Part shown: piece after piece, positions 9,482 to 18,109 of the stretch
Layout: the number at the start of each line of letters is the position of its first letter
How positions within the stretch are numbered: position 1 is the first letter of the stretch
NCBI GenBank assembly: GCA_028280445.1
Contig: JANQLU010000037.1
Coordinates: 186,001-250,000, forward strand
Reading direction: 5' to 3'
DNA length: 64,000 nt
DNA from: Pirellulaceae bacterium
GTDB taxonomy: Bacteria; Planctomycetota; Planctomycetia; Pirellulales; Pirellulaceae
Notes under the pieces: generated by a model
What the model was told of the DNA's origin: nothing
Databases searched by the model: none
What the model saw: only the letters and a program-made list of their open reading frames with translations
Made by a program: the position numbers and the translations under genes

Positions 9482-9829
9482 ATGAAACTCATTATCGCCA
9501 TTATTCAGCCGCACCAATTGGAATCCGTCAAAAACGAACTGTCGGCGGTCGACGTTTTTCGATTAACCATTCTCGACTGTCAGGGATTTGGACGTCAAAA
9601 AGGTAAAACGGAGTTGTACGGCGATGACAGCTCTCTGGCCGATTTGCGGCGAAAAGTGCAATTGCAAATTGCGGTCAACGAGGAATTCGTTGAACCGACG
9701 ATTTCGGCGATTGTCAAAGCGGGTCGAACCGGAGACCACGGCGAAATCGGTGACGGCAAAATCTTTGTCGTGCCATTGGATGATTGCGTGCGAATTCGGA
9801 CTGGCGAACGTGGGTCTGATGCGATCTAG
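9482..9829 (+). CDS. glnB: nitrogen regulatory protein PII family
   Basis: 115 residues from the ATG at 9482; an in-frame ATG at 9470 is less likely because PII proteins start with MK. PII trimers sense 2-oxoglutarate and ATP/ADP and control nitrogen enzymes and transporters. The family core is clear: GFGRQKGKTELY (T-loop base), KVQLQIAV and the ATP-binding B-loop GEIGDGKIFVVPLDDCVRIRTGE. The T-loop reads GDDSSLADLRRKV, so the position of the uridylylated Tyr51 of enteric GlnB is Ser. A 3-residue insertion (DHG) precedes the B-loop. No amtB, glnA or glnD is adjacent, so the partner cannot be read from context. Confidence 0.93.
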   Translation: MKLIIAIIQPHQLESVKNELSAVDVFRLTILDCQGFGRQKGKTELYGDDSSLADLRRKVQLQIAVNEEFVEPTISAIVKAGRTGDHGEIGDGKIFVVPLDDCVRIRTGERGSDAI

Positions 9830-9849
9830 GTGTCAGTGATTGTTTTTTT

Positions 9850-9906
9850 GACAGGATTTACAGGATGAACAGGATGTTTTTTTGTATTTGTCCTGTAAAT
9901 CCTGTC
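9850..9906. terminator. family F palindrome acting as likely bidirectional terminator
   Basis: GACAGGATTTACAGGA (9850-9865) pairs perfectly with TCCTGTAAATCCTGTC (9891-9906). A run of seven T precedes the left arm and eight A follow the right arm, so a hairpin with a U-tract exists for transcripts of either strand. It sits between the convergent PII and ABC genes. The CAGGATTTACAGGAT motif is, from general knowledge, a repeat seen in many unrelated bacterial genomes. Confidence 0.75.
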
Positions 9907-9940
9907 TAAAAAAAATTGCACAGACAAATGACAGTCGGAA

Positions 9941-10873
9941 TCAAATCTTTGCTCCGACGCCTTTGGTCAATGCCATGAAGGCTGATTCGAGGTTGACCTC
10001 TTCTTCTTTGAACAACGTGATGGCCAACCCTGCGGCGGCGAGTTTGCCTGACAGGTGGCTGTATTCAGCTGCGTCTTCGGCTAATGTGACAACCAAAAAT
10101 CCGTCTCCTTCGGTCACCGATGCGACTATGTCTTCGGCCGACAAAATATCTTCTGCCTGTTTCTGATCGCCATCGACGCCAATATGCAGGACAATGCGTT
10201 GACGCACCAATTTCATGACTTCGGTAACTTCGGCACAATGGCTCATTACGCCACGGTCGATAATTCCAACTTTGTTACAGACGTCCGCCAATTCCGGCAA
10301 AATATGACTGGAAACGATGATCGTTTTTCCCGTTTGCCCCAGCCGTCGCAGCAGATTGCGCATTTCAATTCGAGCGCGGGGGTCCAGGCCACTGAGTGGC
10401 TCGTCTAACAGCAGCACTTGTGGATCATGAAGCATCACGCGAGCCAGACCCAATCGCTGAGTTTGTCCACGAGACAGCGTGTTGGCGTAGGCATCGCGTT
10501 TGAAATCGAGGTCGACTATTTCCAACATTTCGTTGCAGCGATCGCGACGCGCTTTGCCTTTGATTCGATAAGCTGCTGCGAAAAACTCCAGATATTCGAT
10601 CACCCGCATATCGTCGTAAACACCAAAAAAATCGGGCATGTAACCGACGAGTCGACGAATTTCCTTGGGGCTTTTGTAAATCGAGTGGCCACAAACGCTC
10701 GCTTCGCCATACGTTGGTTCGAGCAGCGTGGCGATGATTCGCATCGTAGTCGTTTTGCCAGCGCCATTGGGACCGATAAATCCAAACAAATCCCCTTCGT
10801 CGAGTTTGATATCGATCGCGTTGATGGCGTAAAGTTCGCCGTATTTCTTGGTCAGGTTTTCAGTTTTGATCAC
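9941..10873 (-). CDS. ABC transporter ATP-binding protein
   Basis: 310 residues. All ATPase motifs are present: Walker A GPNGAGKTT (34-42), signature LSRGQTQRLGLARVM, Walker B VLLLDEPLSGLDP and the switch His in IIVSSHILPE. The C-terminal 80 residues form the extra domain usual in NatA/GldA-type exporters. It follows the large membrane protein gene 10919-13084 on the same strand (45-bp gap), and the pair resembles the Gld-type or DUF-rich ABC export loci in which an ATPase, a permease and a GldG-like protein go together. No permease gene is in the unit, so it must use one encoded elsewhere or the membrane part of the neighbour. Confidence 0.93.
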   Translation of the reverse strand: MIKTENLTKKYGELYAINAIDIKLDEGDLFGFIGPNGAGKTTTMRIIATLLEPTYGEASVCGHSIYKSPKEIRRLVGYMPDFFGVYDDMRVIEYLEFFAAAYRIKGKARRDRCNEMLEIVDLDFKRDAYANTLSRGQTQRLGLARVMLHDPQVLLLDEPLSGLDPRARIEMRNLLRRLGQTGKTIIVSSHILPELADVCNKVGIIDRGVMSHCAEVTEVMKLVRQRIVLHIGVDGDQKQAEDILSAEDIVASVTEGDGFLVVTLAEDAAEYSHLSGKLAAAGLAITLFKEEEVNLESAFMALTKGVGAKI

Positions 10874-10918
10874 AATTGATATGCCGTCTTGTCGGGTTGA
10901 TTTTGGGTTTGAAAACTG

Positions 10919-13084
10919 TCAGTTGGACACTTCTTTCACAGGGTAAACGATCCGTACCATTGTCCACGTCGTATCAAGTTGATTGTTGGCCGGTTGATTG
11001 TCGATCTGTAAAGGCGTCGCCGCGGATTTCACACGTCCGATCAGGATTGCACGATTCAAATCGAGATGCGAACTCAAATCGATTTTGTTCATATATCCGT
11101 TGGTGAGTTCCGAGTAATCGCCCGTTGCGTTATAGAACATCATCATCAACAGAATGCGGGGAATGTTGGTGTTTTTCTTGTCCCATCGTGAGTTGACTTC
11201 ACCTTCACTCCCATTTTCGGTTTTGACGCTGCCCGTCCGACGTTTGATAAAAGATTCAAAACTCTGGGTGCGTGCGAATTCGACGTCAAATGTTTCACCG
11301 GGTCCGAGACTGTTATTCAAAGGAATCAGAAAATTTTTGTAGAAAATGGCGCAGTTCGTAAGCTCCACATTCAACGGGTTGGTAATCGAACCACTGAATT
11401 CGCTGACCCCGACATCGTAAGTTAGTTCGCTGATCACAGGATTTTTTAACTGTCCCTGGTAGCTGGCAAACAGTGGCTTGGACGAAGCAACCTGAATTGG
11501 AACGTTTTTTAACTCCATACGATTGTCGGTTTGAGTGGCGGAATAAGATTGTTGAATCAAACTGCTTCTCGCCCGTGTTTGCATTCCGCCCAGACCCGTT
11601 CCCGGTAATCCTTGCCAGCCGAGCCGGTCGCCGCTGAGTTCAATGTCCAATGTGTTTTTATTGGGCAGACGAACGTCACGCGTATCGGTTTGCGGGCTAT
11701 AGATTTGTGCCCAAACCCAACCCCGCACGTGACCCGACGTGGCATCCAAATCGACGACTTCGACGTGATTGATTCTGAATTCTTCCGGTTTGCTGGCGGA
11801 ATAAATCCAATACGCGATGCCACAAAACAAAAGGGTGATTGCAGGAAACGTAATCCAGGTCATTTGCATGCGTTTGAATACGTATTTGTTCAAAAAATAG
11901 TCACCGGGGCCGACCAATAAAATGAAAGCGGCTACCAACAACGCGACGGTCGTAAAATTGATAAAACCGACACCTTCGAACTGATCCAATGGAACACGCA
12001 ATTGTCCGCTCAAATCAGTGTAGCCCACTCCGGCGACTTCCTGAGCCACTTGAGTTTCTGATTGGCTGCTTGAATTCGAACTTGCCGCATCAGACAGCAG
12101 CCGACTGACCAATTGATTGCGTCCATTCCATTGCGCGATTTTTGGATTGTTCAAATCGAAAGTGACAAACGTGATTTGCCCAAATCCAAATGCCCGACGG
12201 CCAATCAGCAGTTTTTGGTTCTGCGTCACATCGTCTTTTGCAGTTTCGTTCAATTTCAGGAGACTGATCGCCAACGGATCCTCTTGGTCCTGGATGAGGC
12301 GATCGGCCGGTGTTGCATAAATCTCCAAAGCATCGGATCGCTGGAGGTCAAACGGACCTGACATCTCGCCATTCAAAATGGACTTCAGCTTTCCCTGCGC
12401 GCCAAACCATTGGTCGGCTGTTTTTCCAGTGCTGATAATCAGATGTCCGCCGTTAAAGACCCACTGATGGATCACTTGAGAGTGCGCATCGGTCCAGGAC
12501 GCCAGGTCAATCTCTTCGGTTGTCATCAACATTCGTTCAACGCTGTCCAGACCAGCTAATTGCGTTGGCAGTTGATTCAAATTGTCCAAGTACAATGCGA
12601 TGCGCTCTCGTTTGCCGGCAGCAATAAATGAATCGAGTCCTAAGTCCGCGCCTAAACTCAATGTCAGACTGGCGGTCGAGGGTTGAGGTTCTGGGAGGCC
12701 ATCGGCAGCACCAATGCGTAATTTTTTTTCGGCAACAATGTTGTCATCGGCGTCGCGCAATGACACGTTCAGATAGGAACGATATCTCCCGATTCGGACC
12801 AATGTTTCCGTGAATTGTGAATCCTGGAATCGGGTGCTGATTGCAGGGAATCGGTACTGGATGGGGACGCCATCGCCATCGGCGGTTTCCAAAACAACGG
12901 TTTGGATTCCATTGCCGGAATGGAAAATTCGAAGCGGTACCCAGCGTCCCAAACACCATCGACCTGAGAAACCAATTTCGACCGAGTTAATGGTGGCGTC
13001 TCGCTCCGTTTGGGCGTGAGCAGGCAGGTCATTGGCGCAACAAGCAATGGCAAATATCAGTAAAACAAACGTAAAGCGCGCCAT
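10919..13084 (-). CDS. large GldG-like membrane protein, partner of ABC ATPase
   Basis: 721 residues from the ATG at 13084, chosen because it begins a signal peptide (FTFVLLIFAIACCANDLPAHAQ); the frame is open 50 codons further upstream without such a feature. A large extracytoplasmic region (25-400) with an NGGHLIIS-type glutamine-amidotransferase-like segment near GldG/DUF4350 proteins precedes two membrane helices (VALLVAAFILLVGPGDYFLN and WITFPAITLLFCGIAYWIY), and a second beta-rich extracytoplasmic domain follows. I know such proteins from planctomycete ABC-2 type loci; their function is not established. It is transcribed together with the downstream ABC ATPase. Confidence 0.8.
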   Translation of the reverse strand: MARFTFVLLIFAIACCANDLPAHAQTERDATINSVEIGFSGRWCLGRWVPLRIFHSGNGIQTVVLETADGDGVPIQYRFPAISTRFQDSQFTETLVRIGRYRSYLNVSLRDADDNIVAEKKLRIGAADGLPEPQPSTASLTLSLGADLGLDSFIAAGKRERIALYLDNLNQLPTQLAGLDSVERMLMTTEEIDLASWTDAHSQVIHQWVFNGGHLIISTGKTADQWFGAQGKLKSILNGEMSGPFDLQRSDALEIYATPADRLIQDQEDPLAISLLKLNETAKDDVTQNQKLLIGRRAFGFGQITFVTFDLNNPKIAQWNGRNQLVSRLLSDAASSNSSSQSETQVAQEVAGVGYTDLSGQLRVPLDQFEGVGFINFTTVALLVAAFILLVGPGDYFLNKYVFKRMQMTWITFPAITLLFCGIAYWIYSASKPEEFRINHVEVVDLDATSGHVRGWVWAQIYSPQTDTRDVRLPNKNTLDIELSGDRLGWQGLPGTGLGGMQTRARSSLIQQSYSATQTDNRMELKNVPIQVASSKPLFASYQGQLKNPVISELTYDVGVSEFSGSITNPLNVELTNCAIFYKNFLIPLNNSLGPGETFDVEFARTQSFESFIKRRTGSVKTENGSEGEVNSRWDKKNTNIPRILLMMMFYNATGDYSELTNGYMNKIDLSSHLDLNRAILIGRVKSAATPLQIDNQPANNQLDTTWTMVRIVYPVKEVSN

Positions 13085-13255
13085 CAACTTGTTAGTTTTT
13101 TCTGGGCGATTGAGGTAGTTCAGCTGGTACATGTGATGGCAGGATTGGACAAAACTACAGCATAACCCAAGTGACTGTTGACGCATACATATCGTATTAC
13201 GTCCAAGCCGCCAGAGGAGATCACGAAAAAACACGATTCGGCTGTATTTTTTTGG

Positions 13256-13576
13256 TTAAGGTTTTTCCTGATCGGGGCAGACGCAAACCAGTTTTGAGCA
13301 TCCCGGACAACCCGAGCCATATTTGTCGATGATCGCCTGGTTTAGATCGACGTTGGCAACATTGGCGATGGTTGCCAGCCAGGCCAACACGTCGGCGAAC
13401 TCTTCGGCCAGATTTTCGGGATTGTCAGAACGCAGGGCCGTCGATAATTCACCCATTTCTTCCATCAGCCACATGAACGTACCAGGGATCCCACGCGCCA
13501 AATCTTTTTCGTAGTACATATTCCGGATCAGCGTTTGCAACTCGCTCAATGAAACTTCCATTTTGATACCTGACAC
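13256..13576 (-). CDS. MazG-family nucleotide pyrophosphohydrolase
   Basis: 106 residues, the single-domain size. MazG enzymes cleave non-canonical or alarmone-type NTPs to NMP and pyrophosphate. The four-helix catalytic pattern is visible: EEMGELSTAL followed after a short loop by EEFADVLAWLATIANV, giving the EExxE...ExxD magnesium site. The tail is odd: SGCPGCSKLVCVCPDQ has four cysteines that could bind zinc. A second ATG at 13561 (MEVSLSEL) is an equally possible start. The gene stands 171 bp upstream of the large membrane protein, on the same strand. Confidence 0.9.
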   Translation of the reverse strand: MSGIKMEVSLSELQTLIRNMYYEKDLARGIPGTFMWLMEEMGELSTALRSDNPENLAEEFADVLAWLATIANVANVDLNQAIIDKYGSGCPGCSKLVCVCPDQEKP

Positions 13577-13697
13577 CCATGAGTTTGTTTCTGCGGTCCA
13601 TTCTATTTTGCCACAACAGCACGACTAACCAACTCCCCATCCTGGCGGCCGCTCGCTAAATTAAAAGCGGATCCTGTTCAACGACGATTCGATTGCA

Positions 13698-14048
13698 ATG
13701 ACTGATAAAGAAAATACGAGTAGCGAACCGGAGTTCGTTGCCGTGTGCAAAACAGATGATATTCCCGTGGGGGAAGGACTTTCGTTCGAAGTTGGCGAGT
13801 ACGTGATCGCAGTTTTCAACGACGACGGAGTTTTTCGAGCGATCGACGATATGTGTCCACACATGGGAGCATCGTTGTCTGCCGGGCACCTCGAAAATTC
13901 AGAAGTTGCTTGCCCCTGGCATGGCTGGCGGTTCGATACACGAGACGGCACCTGGTGTGACAATCGTCGCGTCAAGATTAACGCATTCGAAGTCCGTGTG
14001 GTTGACGGAGAGATTTTTGTATCGACGATGCCAACTAAGAAACAGTGA
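13698..14048 (+). CDS. Rieske [2Fe-2S] protein, NirD-like ferredoxin
   Basis: 116 residues. The Rieske cluster motifs CPHMGA and CPWHGWRFD (C-x-H...C-x2-H) are 17 residues apart as in soluble ferredoxin-type Rieske proteins. The N-terminal VCKTDDIPVGEGLSFEVGEY and the terminal VRVVDGEIFVST match nitrite-reductase small subunit or biphenyl-type ferredoxins. It probably carries electrons in the cytoplasm. No oxygenase or nitrite reductase large subunit is adjacent, so the partner is unknown. It reads toward the RAYT locus but is separated by palindromes. Confidence 0.92.
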   Translation: MTDKENTSSEPEFVAVCKTDDIPVGEGLSFEVGEYVIAVFNDDGVFRAIDDMCPHMGASLSAGHLENSEVACPWHGWRFDTRDGTWCDNRRVKINAFEVRVVDGEIFVSTMPTKKQ

Positions 14049-14100
14049 CGAATGTCGTTTTTTTGAGGTGGTATTGTCAATCGACGAGTGAGCCGTCTTC

Positions 14101-14169
14101 GTGAGCGGCAAGGCGCTAGCCGCCGGTTCGCCCTGCTTCGATACCGGCGGTTAGCTCCTTGCCGCTCAC
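14101..14169. repeat. family A palindrome upstream of RAYT gene
   Basis: Full two-arm copy: GTGAGCGGCAAGGCGCTAGC starts at 14101 and the right arm ends CCTTGCCGCTCAC at 14169, around a 10-bp loop (CCCTGCTTCG). It starts 52 bp after the Rieske gene. Confidence 0.92.
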
Positions 14170-14232
14170 GAAGACGACTCGGCTGAGCGTGATGAATTTG
14201 TATCTGCACGGCATTGTCCACATACTGACCCT

Positions 14233-14263
14233 GTGAGCGGTAATGGCGCTAGCCGCCGGTTCG
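14233..14263. repeat. family A half-element next to RAYT start
   Basis: Left arm only (GTGAGCGGTAATGGCGCTAG, then CCGCCGGTTCG), 22 bp ahead of the transposase start codon. Single-arm copies in this position are typical of RAYT loci. Confidence 0.85.
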
Positions 14264-14285
14264 TTGCCACTGTTACGATGTCGAG

Positions 14286-14807
14286 ATGGCTAACGATTTC
14301 AACGATCCGATAACGCTCTTCATTACATGGACTGCATATGGTTCATGGCTTCCGGGAGACTCACGCGGCTGGAAGAAGTGGAAGAAAGGTGAACAACAGT
14401 TGCAACCAAGGCTAGAGGATTGGTGCAAGGGGCGAATGAAAGAGAAGGCTGTTGTGTTAGATGTGCAGCAACGACAAGTTGTTGAAGACGTCATTTGTGA
14501 GCATTCCGTATATCGCGGCTGGGAGTTGCACGCGGTTTCGGTCCGATCAAATCATGTTCATGTTGCGGTCACCGTCGTGCCAAATACAGGCAACCATGAC
14601 AATCGAGCAGCGGATGGAATCAAGCGAGTTCGTGACGAGTTCAAGGCGAATGGGACTCGTGTTTTAAGGCGATGTGAGAATCCGATATCGAACGAAAAAG
14701 TTTGGACGAAAGGCGGTGATATTCAATTCATTGATACAGACGAGGCTTTGGAACAGGTGGTGGTTTACATTACCGAGGCTCAAGATCGGATGGATCGAGG
14801 TAAATAG
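14286..14807 (+). mobile_element. REP-associated tyrosine transposase (RAYT, Y1/HUH)
   Basis: 173 residues. N-terminal FITWTAYGSWLPGDSRGW is the opening signature of planctomycete IS200-like/RAYT proteins. The HUH motif is in SNHVHV (His90, His92) and the probable nucleophile is Tyr161 in VVVYITEAQD. RAYTs are single-copy, domesticated relatives of IS200/IS605 transposases that cut single-stranded hairpins of REP sequences. This gene is bracketed by family A palindromes at 14101-14169, 14233-14263 and 14849-14918, and the same sequence recurs elsewhere in the window. No tnpB, no IS ends and no target duplication are seen. It looks intact. Confidence 0.9.
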
Positions 14808-14848
14808 GCATTAGTGAGTGGCAAGGCGATAAGTAGTGTTGATGAATT

Positions 14849-14918
14849 GTGAGCGGCAAGGCGCTAGCCGCCGGTATCGAAGCAGGGACGAACCGGCGGC
14901 TAGCGCCTTGCCGCTCAC
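14849..14918. repeat. family A palindrome downstream of RAYT gene
   Basis: Full copy with near-perfect arms: GTGAGCGGCAAGGCGCTAGC from 14849 and GCTAGCGCCTTGCCGCTCAC ending at 14918. A broken fragment (GTGAGTGGCAAGGCGAT) lies just before it at 14815. It fills the gap between the convergent RAYT gene and the gene ending at 14936. Confidence 0.93.
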
Positions 14919-14935
14919 AGATTAAGCCACCCCTA

Positions 14936-15838
14936 CTAGCTGCCAACTTTGCGGATTTCGACGGTTGCTTCGTCGCGCGTTTTGATTTGGATTTTGAAAT
15001 CGCGATAAGGAGTTTCTGTTTCAACTTCGGTTTTGAATTTGCTGTCGCTCAGATAACCATTGGCAACGTCAAATTTGATGGTGCCAGTGCCCGATTGAGA
15101 TTTGATTTCGATTTTCGATTTGTTTTCGCCAATCCGTTTTGTTTCACAGTTGATATCGATCATTGCCGTGTTGGCATTGGACGAATCAGACAATTTGTAG
15201 ACGAATTTTTGTTTGAATTTTCCCATGTCACTGGTCAGTTCTCGATCGGAATCCCATGTTTTTCCTGCCTCGAGTTTTCCGTCAGGTAATTTGATTGATG
15301 CGGGGCCAAATACCGATTTCATTCCGTCGGCTGAAAAAATCTTTCGAATCGACATCGAACTGGGAGCCTTGCGAATTGATTCCATCGTTGATTTGGGAAT
15401 CTCAAAATCGGAGATCTCTCCCGCAGCGCTCATTTTGAATTTGATTGTTTTGTCCATGCCGACTACTGGAGCGATATCTTTGAGCATCTGCGTGGCGACT
15501 TTTCCTTCGGGTTCTTCGCGCGTGTCAACTTTGATCGATTTGGTACCGCCGTCGGGATCGGTGCTGGTCATTTCCATCCTGGCCCAATTAATCACTTGGA
15601 CCATCGTTGCTGTACCTTTGCTATCCACCTCGGCGACTTGCCACAAAACTTCCATTTCGACAAAGTTCTTGATGACAACTTTGCGATCCAAAACATCCGT
15701 GTTGGAATTGGACAGCTGATCAAACTTGACGCGAAATTTGTCACCCTTTTGAAATTTCCATTTCAGTTCCTGGGCTGCCGAAAATTGAGCGGTCAGCACG
15801 ATACACAAAACACAAACAAGATTTACAAATCGAAGCAT
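14936..15838 (-). CDS. secreted protein of unknown function (DUF6263-like)
   Basis: 300 residues from the ATG at 15838, which starts a clear signal peptide (RFVNLVCVLCIVLTAQFSAAQ). The remainder is beta-rich with many Lys/Asp/Ser residues: LKWKFQKGDKFRVKFDQLSN, FVEMEVLWQVAEVDSKGTA, an Asp/Lys-rich middle and FVYKLSDSSNANTAMIDI. This is how DUF6263-type proteins look, but I cannot verify the family. The protein should be periplasmic or surface-bound. It is the last gene of a pgi / UPF0173 / this-gene unit (40-bp gap upstream). No enzymatic motif is visible. Confidence 0.75.
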   Translation of the reverse strand: MLRFVNLVCVLCIVLTAQFSAAQELKWKFQKGDKFRVKFDQLSNSNTDVLDRKVVIKNFVEMEVLWQVAEVDSKGTATMVQVINWARMEMTSTDPDGGTKSIKVDTREEPEGKVATQMLKDIAPVVGMDKTIKFKMSAAGEISDFEIPKSTMESIRKAPSSMSIRKIFSADGMKSVFGPASIKLPDGKLEAGKTWDSDRELTSDMGKFKQKFVYKLSDSSNANTAMIDINCETKRIGENKSKIEIKSQSGTGTIKFDVANGYLSDSKFKTEVETETPYRDFKIQIKTRDEATVEIRKVGS

Positions 15839-15878
15839 GAGATTATTCCAATTCGCCAACGCCCCTGTACGAATTTGA

Positions 15879-16574
15879 TCATACCGAAGAGAGCGTGTAA
15901 GTTTCACCTGGTTTCAATACGACCGCTTCTGCCTCGGTGTTCGTTTCGACCTCCGAGGCCCACGCGGCGGCGTCCTGTTCGATCGGAGGCCAAGTGTTGT
16001 AGTGACACGGCAATACTACGTTCGGATGCAGCAGTTGAATCGCCTGAATACTGTCGGCTGGCCCCATCGTAAACAAATCACCAATCGGTACGACAGCCAA
16101 GTCGATATCTTGATGTCCAATCAGTTCCATATCCGAAAACAGCGCTGTGTCGCATGCAAAATAAATCTTTTGACCATTGATTTCCAACAAAATTCCAGCC
16201 GCAACGCCTCCATAAGAACCATCAGGCAATTGCGAGCTGTGAATCGCGTGTGTGAGTTGCATTTTACCGAACGATTGTTCGACCCAGCCGCCAATATTCA
16301 TGCCAACCGTGTTTTGGACCGAATTTTTTTCTGCCAACCATTGGGCAATTTCGTAGATCGCAATACACGTGGCCCCGGTTCGGTTGGCAATGGCCGCGGC
16401 GTCGGCGATATGGTCGAAGTGACCATGGGAAACCAAGACAAAATCGGCCTCGACATCATCCGCTGAAACATCAGTGCTCGGATTGTCGTTAAAAAACGGA
16501 TCCAAGACCAGGTTGTGATTGCCCGTTTTGATTGTCCAAGTGTTGTGCCCAAACCAGGTAATTTCAATTCCCAT
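15879..16574 (-). CDS. UPF0173-type metallo-beta-lactamase-fold hydrolase
   Basis: 231 residues from the ATG at 16574 (MGIEITWFGHNTW); the open frame extends upstream into pgi, but this start gives the conserved family N-terminus and lies 5 bp after the pgi stop. The metal site HGHFDHIAD (HxHxDH), a later LTHAIHSS, the Asp in FACDTALF and the final LPCHYNTWPPI fit the YtkL/UPF0173 group of small metal-dependent hydrolases. The substrate is not known for the family. Tight spacing shows co-transcription with pgi. Confidence 0.92.
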   Translation of the reverse strand: MGIEITWFGHNTWTIKTGNHNLVLDPFFNDNPSTDVSADDVEADFVLVSHGHFDHIADAAAIANRTGATCIAIYEIAQWLAEKNSVQNTVGMNIGGWVEQSFGKMQLTHAIHSSQLPDGSYGGVAAGILLEINGQKIYFACDTALFSDMELIGHQDIDLAVVPIGDLFTMGPADSIQAIQLLHPNVVLPCHYNTWPPIEQDAAAWASEVETNTEAEAVVLKPGETYTLSSV

Positions 16575-16579
16575 GTTTT

Positions 16580-17983
16580 TTATCCACGCAAAATTCTGTT
16601 CATGTTTGTTTTGTATTTTTCCACACCCGGCTGTCCGTAAGGATTGATCCCCATCATCCGGCCTTCGACCACCGTTGCCAACATCATCATTTGCATAAAC
16701 TGCCCGATGGCCGCTTCGTCGCATTGTGGGAAATGGATATCGGTCGTCGCTCGGCGGTCCTCTCGATAGGCCTGATTGGTTCCTTCGATAGCAGCGTTCA
16801 TCAGATCGGGCAAAGTTTTTTCCGCCAAATCGTTGAGTTGGTCGAGATTACTTGGATTGGAGCCGACCGGTAGATGATCGTAACGCCAATGATCAACGAT
16901 CACGTTGTTGATCAGTTTATCTCGTTTTCCTTCCTGATGCTGTTGCGCTCTCGAATGCAGATCCCGCGTGTTAACGACCGTCAACGGAGTTGAGCCGAGT
17001 TCCTGTTTGCCAATACTTTCAGCAAACAATTGATCGTACCATAATCCGAGAGACTCCAGTGCTTTGCTCCAAACCGACAGCAAGCGCAGGTTCACACCAC
17101 GTTTTTGTTCCATCGCCTGATTCACGGCGACATAATCCAGCACGACATTTTCACCCAGAGCCGCTTCACGAAAATGTTCGTTCATCAACATGGCACCGTT
17201 TAGTAGTTTAACGATGTCGATGCCCAAAATTGCGGCTGGTAGTAATCCAACTGCGGAGAAAACAGAAAATCGTCCACCGACTCCATCAGGGACCGGGAAA
17301 CGATCTCGACATCCCAACTCGTCAGCCAAGCTCGCCAATTTACCGACCTCGCCAGTGATCGGGACAACTTGTTCAGCAGCGGCGTCAGGCCCGAATTGTT
17401 CCGTCAGGGCTCGCAGGAATTGTCTGAAAGCGACTGCCGTTTCGATCGTCCCGCCGCTTTTGCTGATGACTACAATCGACCATTTGAATTCGTCGTCTTT
17501 TTCCGAGGCCAGCAATTTCAACAGAGCATTGGATGCGTCATTGTCAACATTGTTTCCTTCGAAGAACATTCGCGGTCGGCCGCCTCGTTCGCCGCGCGTC
17601 CAGTAATTGAAATACGGTTGGCAACATCCGTCCATCAGCGCTCTGGCACCCATGTATGAACCGCCGATTCCGAGAACAACAACGCGGTCATTATTTTCGC
17701 GAATTCTTTTTGCCGTTGCCAAAATTTGACCCAATTCGCTCAATTGTCCATCGCGTGTGTAATCGTCCAGCAAACGCTCGGGCAATTCGATAAACCCGGC
17801 ATCCAACGGTTGTTTTTCTTCTGGAATGTCGCCGTCGGAATGGAACAACGGTATATCGACTTCCAAAATTTCTCTTCTTGCGGCAAGTATCCGATCGTTA
17901 ATTTCATCCAAATCCTGCTGCGTCAATCCAAACTCGGGATTCAACGCGCCAGTGAAATCGAATCTTATTGGCTCTATCTTCAT
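16580..17983 (-). CDS. pgi: glucose-6-phosphate isomerase
   Basis: About 467 residues from the Met that opens MKIEPIRFDF (near 17983); 15 further in-frame codons upstream are probably untranslated. It interconverts glucose-6-phosphate and fructose-6-phosphate in glycolysis. Two SIS-type sugar phosphate motifs are seen, VVLGIGGSYMGARA and VVISKSGGTIETAVAF; the signature VGGRFSVFSAVGLLP and the C-terminal Gly-Val-Glu-Lys (PGVEKYK) with the catalytic Lys follow. The length fits the shorter bacterial PGI. It is divergent from apgM, another glycolytic gene, across a gap of about 125 bp that must hold both promoters. Confidence 0.96.
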   Translation of the reverse strand: MKIEPIRFDFTGALNPEFGLTQQDLDEINDRILAARREILEVDIPLFHSDGDIPEEKQPLDAGFIELPERLLDDYTRDGQLSELGQILATAKRIRENNDRVVVLGIGGSYMGARALMDGCCQPYFNYWTRGERGGRPRMFFEGNNVDNDASNALLKLLASEKDDEFKWSIVVISKSGGTIETAVAFRQFLRALTEQFGPDAAAEQVVPITGEVGKLASLADELGCRDRFPVPDGVGGRFSVFSAVGLLPAAILGIDIVKLLNGAMLMNEHFREAALGENVVLDYVAVNQAMEQKRGVNLRLLSVWSKALESLGLWYDQLFAESIGKQELGSTPLTVVNTRDLHSRAQQHQEGKRDKLINNVIVDHWRYDHLPVGSNPSNLDQLNDLAEKTLPDLMNAAIEGTNQAYREDRRATTDIHFPQCDEAAIGQFMQMMMLATVVEGRMMGINPYGQPGVEKYKTNMNRILRG

Positions 17984-18109
17984 CGTCGTTCCGTAAGTGT
18001 TCAAATCTTCCCGGCTCATTGTCGACATTCCCGCTGCTCATTCAACCACTATCGGAGAACGCATGGCCGACGTACCATGCCAACTAAACCGAATGAAAGG
18101 CACTAATAA

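Noticed and set aside
14286..14807. Complete IS200/IS605 insertion sequence
   Set aside because: There is no tnpB, no subterminal hairpin pair with flanking cleavage sites, and only one copy; RAYT is the better fit.
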